Shown piece after piece: positions 22,550-33,803 of a stretch of DNA of 64,000 bases. The stretch lies in the NCBI GenBank assembly GCA_033675265.1, contig JAUJYZ010000767.1, forward strand, positions 124,001 to 188,000. The letters run 5' to 3'. Numbering within the stretch: position 1 is the first letter of the stretch; the number at the start of each line of letters is the position of its first letter. The translations under genes were made by a program, and so were the position numbers. The notes under the pieces are model-generated. The model searched no databases. It was not told where the DNA came from and worked only from the letters and a program-made list of their open reading frames with translations. This stretch comes from Actinostola sp. cb2023 (lineage: Eukaryota > Cnidaria > Anthozoa > Actiniaria > Actinostolidae).

Positions 22550-24232
22550 TTCACATTAGCCTGCATGAATATCAGCCGTCTTATCTGGGTCAAAGTTTTC
22601 CCCAAGTGAGACGTCTGAACTCCAAAGTCGATAATCGTGTCCAGTGTCGTCACACTACGCCGGTTCCGGGTAGTGTGTTCTGATTGGCTCACATGATAAT
22701 TTATACAAATTCGTGGGTTTTTCAAGATGGCGGGTGTGTTTATTTCCAAACCGCCGTTCGAAACGTAAGTCCCTTGGTTGGAATAACAGCTACAGGTCTG
22801 TATCCACAGCAAGGAAAAGCTCTTTATGAATTTGTTAACAGGAAGAATGTCTATGTTTAATAACCTTCCGACTGGCTACGGAAAGTCGCTTATCTTTCAA
22901 ATGGCTCCACTCGTCGCCAGCCAGCGAACTATCCCCATAGAAACTACATGTAATCTTACTTGTACTTGTACTACCAAGACAAAGGGCTCATCGCACATAA
23001 ATTTGTGCCACATCCGGGATATTATCCTAATTATATGCTAGACCCATTCCCATTACGGCACTCGGACACTCGATCTTCGTAATATTTACAGAAAAATCGA
23101 AGAAAGTCAATGTTTAGGCTGTCATTTACAAATGAACCAGTGATCTACGATAAATTGTAACAACGGAATACAAAATGCTTGCGACTGAAGTTTACTTGCC
23201 AAGTTATCGATTGTAAATATCCTTTCGTCTTCTAGCGACTTTTTCAGGGTGAATGTCGGGTTTCCGTAGTGTTCATATGTATGGGATTTCGTCATGCCAG
23301 CAGTTCGATCGATTCATGTTGCTCAGCCTTGCGAAATACAATAATTGTAACACTTGAATTTTGGTGCCCCGACATAGCTGGATTACTTCCAATATCAAGC
23401 TTTCTTCCATACCAATGTTCACTAGCGACTTTTCTTGAAGTTCTGTTTCATACCAACGAAGCGAAGCAGTCGAAAATGTCAAATTACGTACGAGACGATT
23501 TTTAGCTTCAAAACACTTCCATCGGCTGCCATTTTACTCTGACCTTGCAGCCTAGCCTCCATTGCTATAGCTACAGAAATTTAAGCACCAGTTTCTTTTT
23601 TACCACGGATAAAATAAGCCGGGAAGTAAGGGGGATTTATGACATTGGAGCGAGCGTTTGGCCGGGCGGGAACTGGGTTCGATTTTTAGAGATTAACCCG
23701 CGAAATTCACTATGAGCTTCCAATAAAAGCTTTCCCCACCAAATTTTTCGATACATTTTCTATTTTAGGGGGAAACTCTGAGATTTAAATAAGGATCGTG
23801 TATCGTTTCTTCAAATGCAACCTATTTTAAGGATATGACCGAAATGTATGGGTAATTATGTGCGATGTGTAATAAATAATAGGGAACTCGTCTACTAGTC
23901 CTTCGCAGTGTCTTTTGGCGTTGATATTTGAACATGGATTTTGGCAGTTGATATTTGAACATGGATTTTGGCAATACAACGATACGATTCTGTCTCATAA
24001 CGTTTTCACTACTAGCCATCGACAATATTTACAAAAATAACTTTTTTACCGGTCTGTCTTTATTTCTAATAATTTCTTGCACAAATAGTCAATTCAAAGT
24101 CAAGCCTCAAAATTAGAGGCTAAATTAGATGACGTCACTGGACACGATTATCGACTTCGGAGTTCAGACATCTCACTCGGGGAAAATTTTTGACCCAGAG
24201 AAGATGGCTGATATTCAGGCTAATTTCACATG
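22550..24232. mobile_element. ~1.7-kb TIR transposon carrying a helicase-gene fragment
   Basis: The left end (ATTAGCCTG..GAATATCAGCC...GTCGATAATCGTGTCCAGTG) and the right end (its complement, about 24130-24232) form inverted repeats of ~100 bp. No transposase is present. Inside lies the RecQ-like fragment annotated separately. Confidence 0.8.
22727..22925 (+). pseudogene. Fragment of a RecQ-like ATP-dependent helicase
   Basis: An ATG (MAGVFISKPPFET) is followed, after a frame break, by YPQQGKALYEFVNRKNV and then in another frame LPTGYGKSLIFQMAPLV. The last phrase is the Walker A segment (motif I, GYGKS) of RecQ-family DNA helicases. Homology stops soon after, so only the first motif remains. 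It sits wholly inside the TIR element, so it is a transposon-borne or captured fragment and not a working gene. Confidence 0.65.
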
Positions 24233-24516
24233 AGATTTGTGATATACATGGTCAGGAAGTGTAACCAAGAGGAAGTAAGAAAATTGGTTTATATACAATG
24301 TACATTATTATCATATGCATGCATGAATATATATGAGGATTGTTTACTGTTAGTTGTTGAATATGTTAGTCTTAAATCTTAAAATCAATATGAGACATGA
24401 ATGTAATATTATTGAAGCCTTCTCTTGGATAGTATTAGATGTTTGTGGACAATCTTCAGATTCTTTGTTGACAGTGTTTGTTAATGTGTCTAACATGCTT
24501 TTCATTATTTTTTCAG

Positions 24517-24786
24517 TAGTCCCACCAGGACCTCCCCACATTACTTTTACAGATATTGAAACAACATCGGTAATTGTAAGTTGGACAAGACCAGTGTACG
24601 ATGGTGGTAGTCCAATCATTGACTACAAATTACTGATTAATTCAGAGACCCTTCATATCAGTGCATCAAACACTAATAAGCGTACCATCACTGGTCTGAA
24701 AAAGAATACAAAGTATGAAATCCAATTATATGCCAGGAATGTAGCAGGATATGGGAATGCCTCGAGCAAGGTTTCCAAAACTAAAG
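24517..24786 (+). CDS. Receptor A exon: fibronectin type III domain
   Basis: 270 nt with acceptor TTTTTTCAG, donor GTAGAA, and phase 1 at both sides. It encodes VPPGPPHITF...SVIVSWTRP..DGGSPIIDYKL...YEIQLYARNVAGYGNASS, with the FN3 core Trp, Tyr and the A-x-N-x-x-G signature. It matches the exon at 53125-53394 in length, phase and about four fifths of residues. The flanking intron is also homologous from about 24389 (CATGAATGTAATATTATTGA). Confidence 0.92.
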
Positions 24787-27700
24787 GTAGAAAATCCAAG
24801 TTAAAGCTGAATACAAATGATTTCTATTGTATTTCCTTAATTTATAATAATTATTCATCGATTCGATAAGTATAATTATGATGGTTATGACATTTTAAAA
24901 TTATCATGGAAACATTGTAAACACATGATTTGATTGGAAGCTACAGTACCGACCAGAACTAACTACCCCCCTCGCGTTCATTTGTGTTCAATACCAAAAT
25001 GGACATTTGCGTTTGTTTTGCGTTTGCTCAAAATGAATGCAAAATGAACTCTGCGTTTGTTTTGCGTTTGCTACAGTACCGCTCGAAACTAACCTACATT
25101 GTAAAATGGGCTCGCCCGTGTGTTCACTCAATTAGGCATGCTTTTGCCCACCCAGTGTTTGCTTTTAGCTTGCCCTCAAAGCTAGCCCAAAACAAGAGTG
25201 AACCCAAAGCAAACACAACATAAAGTACCGATAGAAGCTGATAGAAACTAACCTCAAACGCGCATTTAATTTGTTTGCGTTAACTCCAAATGAACGCAAA
25301 GTTTGCCATAGTTTGTTTTGCGTTTGTTTGAAGTTAACACACAGGCAGCCCAACCATTGCTTTTGAGGCTACTAAATAATTCAAAAACAATTTTTTTTTT
25401 GATGGGCTTCCTGTGGTGAGCACGCGCGCATTTATATATTGGGTTTCCTGTGCTGAGTAATGTCCTATGTTGGGCTTCCTGTGTGCCTCCTGCGGGATGC
25501 GCCCGCAGCAAATGTGTATATTTATACAAGGTATGAAACTCCAGTCACGTGATGGCCTGATGTGCGGCGCAAGTAGATGGTGCACTTTTCCGTGAGCCGA
25601 ATAGCCGAAGTCGTCGTACGCTACAGGCCCTTGGGGGGTACCCAGGGTGAAGTCGTTATTATGGCGGGGAGTGGAAGAGAAGTTCATATCAAGAAAGACT
25701 GATTTTTTCGGTGTAAACGTTGGGATTCTTTTCCCTATTCATGGTAAGTTTAGAAGTTCACAATTCATGTCAACTTTAAGTAAATCTAGAAGAAATTCGA
25801 CGGTTTTAAAGTAGTCCTTTTTCATTTTGAATGGTTGAGAAACTTTGGATGTGTTGTGCTCGACACGTGAGAAAGTTTTGCAGTTGAAAATAAACTGAAC
25901 TAAAAGTACTTTTTGTCATGGTTTTTACGTAGTAATTGCTCTAAATGTTCTCTAATGAAAGGACTTGCCTATACTAGGGCAGAAGGGCTGCTTAATACTC
26001 CTCAACAAATCAGTTTTTTTCTATAAATTATGACTGAGCAGTGAGCTATTTCAGTATTTGACAAGTGTGTAGACTGTAGCAGTGTCAGTGATCGAAATAC
26101 ACTTCAACAAGGAACCTCTCTCAACTGACTGATTTTACTTTATCTGTTTAAACATTACTAACTCTCTCATCTAGAAAGTGTTTGACATAATTTTGTACTT
26201 TACTTATAGTTCTTCTGACACAAGGGAACGCCAACAGCATAAACCATCTCAGTGTGAGCAAAATATAGACAAACTCAACATCGAAGACGAAGGAGACATG
26301 AATGGCGATGGACTCGTGAAGCTGCCGTGAACTAAAATATTAACAGTTGTTCGTTATTGTCATTGAAATAGCACGACACATTTAGCAAATATTAAAGTCT
26401 TACTATCATCTGAGAGAAACAGAGTAATTTTAACGGCGTATTTTTCGTAACCGGGAACGTAAGTAAGCTTCAGTATCGCTTCCAACTTCGATGTTTGCTA
26501 TTCAATCAGTCATGATCAGTGATTCACAACTTGTCGCCTTTGTGTATAATATTTATCCATTGTTATTAAGCTTATTTCCATGCTATTACTGATCAATATA
26601 GTAAATAAATTGCACAGAAAGTAACGGCAAAACAGTGTGTAAAAAGCTAGTAAACTTATTGTTGAAATAAATACGTTTGTTTGTCATTTTGTGTACAAGT
26701 ACTGATAGCAAATGTGTTGTGCAGTACTAAATATTGAGACTATTCAGCATTTATAAAACACAATGCGTCAATTTTGAAGATTTTAATCGATAAAAATCAA
26801 AATACAAAATAAATACTTTACAGAAGTCAAAACAGAAAACAGATAAAGTATATTGTAGATGTTTTGACTCATGTTTAGTGAACATATCATGTTAAAACCT
26901 TGCCAAAAGAGCATCGTTCAGATTTGCCGAGCGCTTGTCGATGCCTTCTCGAAGGTAAAATCCGACTACTTCACGGAAAAGTGCACCATCTACTTGCGCC
27001 GCACATCGGTCCATGACGCTCAAAATTTCAACAATTAGTTTCTCAGCGTACGTTGAAGTTAGACGACTGACACTTACAAAGTGTTTCGAGAATACGGTAA
27101 AGTTTAGTTATTCGAAGAAAAATTGAATTTTCACATCACATTGACAAAATTAGGGTCAAAAACGTATTTGTCACGTGACTGGAGTTTCATACCTTGTTTC
27201 AATATACACATTTGCTGCGGGCGCATCCCGCAAGAGGCACACAGGAAGCCCAACATAGGACATTACTCAGCACAGGGAACCCAATATATAAATACGCGCG
27301 CGCTCTACCACAGGAAGCCCATCAAAAAAAAAAAAAATTTTTGAATTATTTAGTAGCCTCAAAAGCAATGGTTGGGCTGCCTGTGGTTAACACAGAACAA
27401 ACGCGCGTTTGAGAAGTACAAAGTAAACAAAACCTACCAAACCTATAATAGACCCATAGAACACCATACTGTACAATCCCTAGATCATAGTGTAGAAATG
27501 TATTGTACATGATTACACACTGACCAAACCTACAATAGGCCCATAGAACACCATACTGTACAATCACTAGATCACAGTGTAGAAATGTATTGTACATGAT
27601 TACACACTGACCAAACCTACTAAACCTACAATAGATCCATAGAACACCATACTGTACAATCCCTAGATCACAGTGTAGAAATGTACAGTAGTACATGATT

Positions 27701-29974
27701 ACACGCTGACCAAACCTACAATAGATCCTTGATAGAACACGTTCAGACTTTTTCCTTGTTTTAGGATGTTTTTTTAATAATAATAATGTAGGTTTTGACT
27801 TTGTTATTGTAAAAAAAAATTCGCTGCTCTCGTGGTTCCACTTGAGTTTTCAACATTTTATGACGTCAAATCCATTGTCAGTAAGAGTACCTGTAGACAA
27901 TGGAAAACCGCTTGCGATTAGTTAAATAAAGTATGTACGGTTATGGAATGAGTGGTTCTTGTAAATGTTGCGCTAATGAATACCAGGGTTTTCATTAATG
28001 ACCAATTTTTGTTTCCGCATTGCCTACAACCACTGCAGCCTTTAGTGCTGGTGAAATTAGTGGTATTGTAGTGGGCGTGGTTGTCCTGGTGATTAAAAAG
28101 GTAAGAATTATATATTACATGCACTCTCATTACTACTCAGCACAAAGTACATGTAGATATTATACACATTCTTAGATAGAACATGCAAAGGCATGTGAAA
28201 AGATAAACATAATAATTATTAGAATTAATATAATTACAGTCAATGTCGTTAACGTTGTCCAACTAAAAAGAAGATCAACACTACAATAAATGTCATGTGT
28301 CTCATACTATATTTGTTTTGCATGCGTGGAATGTTAATTTCAAAAGCATAAATCACCTCTGCCTGAGGCTAGAAACGGGCATTGTTAAAATGATTTTATC
28401 ACACTGAGTTGATGTTTGCTTTTGATATTAAAATTCCACGCGCGCAAAACGAATATAGAATGAGACACGTGACATTTATTGTAGTGTTAATCTCTTTTTA
28501 GCTAGACAACGTTAATGACATTGACTGTTGGTCTAATACGAATTTTACCACATTCTATGAATTTCTCGCATTTTGATTGGTCGAGAGCCTTGGTAAATAG
28601 GAGTACATAGGCTTGGAAAATAACGCTTTCCTGTCCGCAAAATCCTGATAAGATAGAAATGTCTCCTCAAATTAAACCCCATGCAATAACTAGCAAGATA
28701 GCCAGACAACTTTTTATTGAGAAAAAAATTAAACCACCTACTTCCAAAGCAGGTTTATGTTCAGAACAAATGTTGAAAGTTTATGAGCTACCTTTTCGGT
28801 CAACTCTTTCGAGCACTCTTTTCCGAGATAAGTCAATTGACAACAATCAGTGTCACCTGTGTGCTGACAATACAATAGCCTTTTGGGAAGAGTTTTTAAA
28901 CTCTTAATAATAATTAATAATTAATAATTAATTGGCAGATATGAATTCTCTGCCGGTTTGTAGCCATATAAAATATCATTGGTTGTAAACAATCTTACAA
29001 CCAATGATATTTTATATGGCTACAAACCGGCAGAGAATTCATATCTGCCAATTAATTATTGCTTATTACTAGCAAATAAAATATATATATGACGCAGCAG
29101 CAAAAGTTTATTTAACGAGTTTGAAATTGAAAATAACAAATGAAAAACGAAAAATTCGAGACCATGTGAACATATGTTTAAATGTTTAAATGTTAAATCT
29201 ATACAACTCATTCCCATACTCATTGTCAATACAATTTATGAATCATTACAAAAAAAAAAAAAAACAACAACGGCTACGCCTCGTGAGTACATAACATTTT
29301 GACCATGTCATGACGTAATATCGTGGTAAATAAGGACATACCACTGCTAGCCATCGTTAATTAGTTAATTTTATAAGTTAACAGTTCAGAAATATTTCTA
29401 ATGTCAATTGGCAATTTGTTCCACTCGTCAGATGCAAGAAAAATAAATCGCCCCAAGAGCGACGAGATAGGGGATTATTGATATCAGACGAGGATTAAAA
29501 TTGAAAATTCCATTGACTCTTGTACATATCATCCCAACCAAGTTCTTGTAGTGATTTCGTAGCTATATTGAAAGCAACTGCTTCCCATGTTATCTTGTAA
29601 AACATCGAGACGAGAAATAACGTCGGTTGCATATTGTATCCATTGTTGTTGATTTTGTCCACTTTCCATGTTTGCCCTATCCTGTCTTTGTACTCTTTGT
29701 TTCCTCTTTGTTTCCTTATTTCTTTTTAAGGATAGTATTAAACACGGGAAAATATGAACGAATGTCTATAATTAAACTAAAAACGTTATTTTTCGCACTG
29801 CATTCTCTTGTTAGTACACTTTTATGATTAGGTAATCAATTGTTTTGCTATTTTCAGTCTAAAAACGATGAAGATCAGACCGACAAACACAACGATAACA
29901 AGGGTGCCCTGCCAATGAAATCTGATAAGGTTGACGTAGAAGGACAGGAGGGCCGCACCCAACCTCAAGCTTAA
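24517..29974 (+). CDS. Receptor A (partial): FN3 - transmembrane - charged tail
   Basis: This is a single-pass cell-surface receptor of the same family as receptor B; its start and any Ig exons lie outside the window or are lost. Exons seen: FN3 (24517-24786), transmembrane (28039-28100) and tail with stop (29858-29974). They join in frame (phase 1 then phase 0) to give FN3-AFSAGEISG-transmembrane-KKSKNDEDQTDKHNDNKGA...QPQA. The tail is short, very charged and has no tyrosine, unlike that of B. AATAAA lies 21 nt after the stop. The mini exon at 6244 may be part of it. Introns are filled with transposons. No frameshift is seen in these exons, but the transmembrane segment is short, so function is uncertain. 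Confidence is high that the exons are receptor-derived, moderate that they form one transcript. Confidence 0.65.
24787..25333. other. Intron, degenerate repeat of 'GCGTTTGTTTTGCGTTTGC'
   Basis: GCGTTTGTTTTGCGTTTG recurs near 25009, 25052 and 25313, and the phrase ACAGTACCG..(A)GAA(A)CTAAC recurs. This is non-coding repeat within receptor A. Confidence 0.6.
25338..27386. mobile_element. 2.05-kb TTAA-target TIR transposon in receptor A intron
   Basis: TTAA lies at 25334 and 27387. The ends CACACAGGCAGCCCAACC and GGTTGGGCTGCCTGTGG pair, and the inverted homology runs on for more than 200 bp (TTTTGAGGCTACTAAATAATTC, GATGCGCCCGCAGCAAATGTG). An inner pair (TGTGCGGCGCAAGTAGATGG) is also inverted. 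There is no transposase. Confidence 0.85.
27437..27730. repeat. 87-bp tandem repeat, ~3.3 copies
   Basis: Units starting CCAAACCTA at 27437, 27524, 27611 and about 27710 share CATAGAACACCATACTGTACAA and are nearly identical. Intronic. Confidence 0.92.
28039..28100 (+). CDS. Receptor A exon: transmembrane segment
   Basis: 62 nt after acceptor ...CAACCACTGCAG and before donor GTAAGAAT. Phase 1 at the start and phase 0 at the end. It encodes FSAGEISGIVVGVVVLVIKK, a hydrophobic stretch of only about 13-15 residues closed by a Lys pair. This is shorter than the ~23-residue helix of receptor B. The AG-preceding bases also read PTTTAA in frame, suggesting that the acceptor lies in former stalk sequence. 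Confidence 0.7.
28236..28528. mobile_element. ~290-bp MITE in intron
   Basis: ACAGTCAATGTCGTTAACGT at the left pairs with ACGTTAATGACATTGACTGT at the right. Inner words (ACACTACAATAAATGTCA, GCAT/GCGCGTGGAAT) also pair. Non-coding. Confidence 0.85.
28923..29060. repeat. Perfect hairpin: 66-bp arms, 6-base loop
   Basis: 28923-28988 and 28995-29060 are exact inverted copies with no mismatch found by eye, separated by ACAATC. The arms include GGCAGATATGAATTCTCTGC. It lies in the last intron of receptor A. If transcribed it would form a long double-stranded stem. It may be a foldback transposon relic or a small-RNA precursor. Confidence 0.95.
29370..29640 (-). pseudogene. LINE reverse-transcriptase carboxy-terminal fragment
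   Basis: On the minus strand, phrases typical of the region after the catalytic domain of non-LTR reverse transcriptases can be read in different frames: QYATDVISRLDVLQDNMG, then SLQELGWDDMYK, then FLASDEWNKLPIDIRN. Frame changes and stops separate them. The fragment is short and dead, and the clade is not assignable. Confidence 0.5.
29858..29974 (+). CDS. Receptor A exon: cytoplasmic tail and stop
   Basis: After acceptor TGCTATTTTCAG, 38 codons plus TAA read in frame from the Lys-Lys end of the transmembrane exon: SKNDEDQTDKHNDNKGA... ending RTQPQA. The tail is rich in Asp, Lys, Asn and Glu, with no tyrosine motif and no catalytic domain. Confidence 0.7.
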   Translation, partial: SKNDEDQTDKHNDNKGALPMKSDKVDVEGQEGRTQPQA

Positions 29975-29994
29975 ACAATTACATTTCAGGTATT

Positions 29995-30000
29995 AATAAA
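29995..30000 (+). terminator. Polyadenylation signal AATAAA for receptor A
   Basis: Canonical AATAAA 21 nt after the TAA of the tail exon; the very short 3' UTR is plausible for a compact terminal exon. Confidence 0.45.
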
Positions 30001-30395
30001 ACCCACACGGTGATTGCTCATTGCAGTTAGCTAAAACAGTGTAAATTTCATACAACATGCCTAGTGCTTTATTGGAGTGTGATATCAGTTTATAGCAAAG
30101 CAACATGTAGTATAGTAGATTTAGTAGATTTGTTAAACAAATAATTCGTAATCCAGCGGTTAAAAAGGGACTCCAGAATATTTGAGAATTCTGCCAACTT
30201 TGAACATCGCAAAATCCCCAAACAGCAGAGAGTATATAGCATCGGCCCAGGACCCCCTGAACATTTGCATCTAATAGAGATATTGTCGATATACGCTAAA
30301 TATAACTGATGTATTTGTATTCTTATTGTTTAATGAACAAAACTAATAACATCCGTCGAGTCTAAATCCATTCGCGTTTTAAGTTCTTCTTCATT

Positions 30396-30406
30396 ATCTC
30401 TCTCTC

Positions 30407-30492
<86 letters not shown>
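30396..30492 (+). repeat. (TC)n microsatellite, ~97 bp
   Basis: Almost pure CT dinucleotide run. Confidence 0.97.
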
Positions 30493-30495
<3 letters not shown>

Positions 30496-30568
30496 CCTTT
30501 TTCATCATATGAATAGTTGAATGTGTAATTAATTGCTCCATGACACGTTTATTTTACTTGGATTTCAG

Positions 30569-30616
30569 AAGAAAAACAAGCGTGGCAGAGGAATAAGAAT
30601 CCCGATGACGGACTAG
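30569..30616 (+). CDS. Possible alternative last exon of receptor A
   Basis: ACTTGGATTTCAG is followed by 16 codons in phase 0: KKNKRGRGIRIPMTD then TAG. Joined directly to the transmembrane exon it would give a short basic tail in place of the acidic one. It is short enough to be chance; transcript data are needed. Confidence 0.3.
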   Translation, partial: KKNKRGRGIRIPMTD

Positions 30617-30842
30617 TGACGTTCCAACACTACTGCATTGGATTCCATTGATTTGATTTACGCTTGACGTGATTGTTGGGACCAAATAGTCGTACTGTAT
30701 ATCATGGCGTATCGACCATAAACAATGATTGGAGATTGTTTCCTGATGAAATGACAGTATGTTGTAAGGTGGCTGTGCTGAGTTCACTGATCTAGAAAAT
30801 ATAACGTGAATTAGCTTTGGTTACTCTATCCGCGGTGACTAA

Positions 30843-30940
30843 GGGTGCGTTCGATTGACCTTATTCCGGAATAATGACGTCATCCGTCTGCCCCAGAATC
30901 TGGAATTATTCCTATTCCGGAATAAGCTCAATCGAAGTGA
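30843..30940. mobile_element. ~100-bp MITE
   Basis: GTGCGTTCGATTGACCTTATTCCGGAATAA at the left pairs with TTATTCCGGAATAAGCTCAATCG at the right (with ATTCCGGAATA palindromes in each arm). Confidence 0.7.
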
Positions 30941-30949
30941 GTTAATATC

Positions 30950-33803
30950 CCCGACCAATAACCAACGATAGAGTAGAGTGCAAACAATATATCCATGAAA
31001 CAGTACTATATAATTAGCACTAATTATTACTAATTAGCACTGATGGCACAGTAGAAAACAATTTATAATATAAACTACGTGTACCTCCCAAGAACGCGCG
31101 ATTTGATTGGTTGTTAAGCATGCATTATTTAAAAAATGGATTCCATTTTTTCGTGCGTCTGTACCCTTATAGATGCACGGATGACGTCAAAATGTGCTGA
31201 GAACAAAAAGTACGCCACGAGAAGAAGTCGAGTGCATGGCGTGACTGTTCTTCTCACCACATTTCGACGTCTTCTTTGCATCTATAAGACTACAGACGCA
31301 CAGCAAAATGAAATATATTTGTTTTATATAATATAGAGGTAATAATAATGGCTTAGTATTATTAATTTGCTTTACGGCAGATTCTTCGCTAGTAAAAACG
31401 GATAGAAAAGAGCATACTACCTTGTCGTTAAAAAGTACAAAAATATCGAAAACAAATGAAATATTTCATAACACTTACTTTATTATTTATCTCTTTACCT
31501 TGTAAATCTTTCTTACACTTCAGAAAGCCATTTTCCAGCTGATTTGCAGCATTTCTTTCTTCTTTTGTCATATTGTAAAAAAACTGCCGATCGGGTGACA
31601 AAGTCAACAACAAAGAGCTCAAAACATGCCCTAAACATAGCTCAATTACCAAAAATCAGTAAACATCAACTCGATCTGGTTTCAGCAAATTCCCAAATTC
31701 CCAAAATGGCGATATGTGATGACGTCATCGAAAGTTTCAGCAAATGAGCGCGCGCGTTATATTGTAGTGACGTCAACTGTGTGTCTGTCCTCTAATAACA
31801 GATGGCTCGACCAATCAAATCGCGCGTAATATACCAATTATTATGCAATATGTTATAGATGCACGGAGCAGCGAAAACAAAGCAGCAAGCCTGTTTAAAA
31901 CTAGTTTTATATTATAAAGCGAATAGAAGATGACTCTCCACATGCTTCTATGCAAAAGAATAATGCACTTCTGAGGTCTTGAAAGCTGCTGAATGCACTC
32001 GCGATCCGCTCGTGCATCCACTAGCAGCTTTCAAGACCTCAGCGTGCATTATTTTCTTATAGAAGCACGGAGAGTAATCTTCTATTAGTTAAATACAGCA
32101 CACTATTTAGTACTAATAAGTTAGTAAGTTATTTCACGCTGTTAGCGTTTGCACTGTAACTTAATCACTTAGTTCATAGTTAGGGAATTTTTCAAAACAA
32201 AATAACAGAAAAAGAGTATTCAAAACCAGGGCCCGGTTGTTCGAAAGCGGGTTAATGCTAACCCAGGGTTAAATATGACTAACCTATAGACCCTATGCAA
32301 TACTCGATTTCTGTACTTTGCATAAATTTGCAAAAACTGAAAGAATAACGAGTTAAGTAAAGGTAAAATAATATATTGAAAGACCATCTTCAGTTTAGTA
32401 ATTACCCCCAAAAGTGCATTAATAAAAATGAAGCTATCATCAAGTAATAAGCGTTTGAAAGGTGCAAAATACATGAAAACGAGGCATCTAGGGCCAATGT
32501 CCGGTTTCTGGTTCAAATCTTTGTAATTTCAAATCACTATAACTTTTCAAGATTGTTAAGAGTGACCGTCCATGAATTTCGACTAAAGAGTGCAGAACGG
32601 TAAATTCGAATTCCTTCAAATTTAGTCAGAATGTAGGCCTAGGTGAACTGGTTATGCTGTGTAAGTTTTATTTGAATCGGGTAATTATATTAGGAGAACG
32701 GTGCCGATATTCGATTTTTGGGATCACTTCCGGTTTTGAGAGGCGATTTTACGGTACTCGTAAAACCAACAATAACAAATAATTTCCTAACTTTCGATGA
32801 ACACATGATATCATTTCGGGAAAGTGAGATAATGTCTAACATTTGTTCGTGTTTATCGAAGATATTTAACAAAAAATAAATATTTTATCGATTTTCAAAT
32901 TATTTTCACATTTTTAGCGTTTTTTCAAAGGCTATATTGACAGGCTAATATCTCCACTGGTACATCGATCCACATATAGAAAGTATACCTCAGCCAATGA
33001 ATACTATTTCGTCTTGTAATATGTCGAATAAAATTCTTGGGCAACTCACAAATTGAAATTCTAGAAAACGAAATGTAACCCCCATTTATGCGGGGAAAAA
33101 ACACGACTTTGGAGGTCACGCTTGGGCAAAAGACAATTATTTAGTCAGTTAAGGTAATGCGATCGTGCAATTTTTTGTCGAAACAATTTGTTTTAAACTT
33201 GGAACAAATATTGATTTTGAGTGCTAGAGTAGAAAAATGAAATATAAAATGGGGGTCACCGAATCCATTGAGAATATATCATTTTTCAAAGATTGGGCTT
33301 GCGGCCATCTTTTCTGGCAAAAATGGATAATGGAACTACAAGCTCTTGTTGTCCGTATAGGTCCGTAATAATAAAATCAATACATTCAAATGATACATAT
33401 GTTAACATAATATAATGAAATAACCGAAATTTGTCATTTTATTGTGTTAAACAATAAGTTTCAAAGCCAAAATTTCAAAAACAATACATTTTGACCGACC
33501 TTTACGATCCTATTTTTGGACATTTTGGCGATTTCCTTAAAATTTAGCTCGAAGGCCTACCCTCACTTTTTGATATGTTTTAGCTTTCGTAAATACCTAC
33601 TCAGGGCAAGAATATCAGGGTAGGTCACCGTGTTAGATGTTTAGATATTCGCCGTTGAATATAAAATGCATGATCCGCCATATTGAAAGAGCTCTACCAC
33701 AGGAAGCCCAACCGATGAAAAGTAGTTCGAAAATGAACACTTCGTAGATTTACTAAAAAAATAGCTCGAAGACCTGTCTTCATTTTTTGATATTTTCTAG
33801 CTT
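30950..33803. other. Intergenic; foldback at 31925-32085 and repeat relics
   Basis: No gene is recognised. 31925-32085 folds (GAATAGAAGATGACTCTCC / GGAGAGTAATCTTCTATT; GAGGTCTTGAAAGCTGCT / AGCAGCTTTCAAGACCTC). About 31136-31310 is a weaker foldback (TGCGTCTGTA..CTTATAGATGCA). At 32228 begins GGGCCCGGTTGTTCGAAAGC, the end of a small element family seen whole at 35775. 32530-33680 has no recognisable content. Confidence 0.6.
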
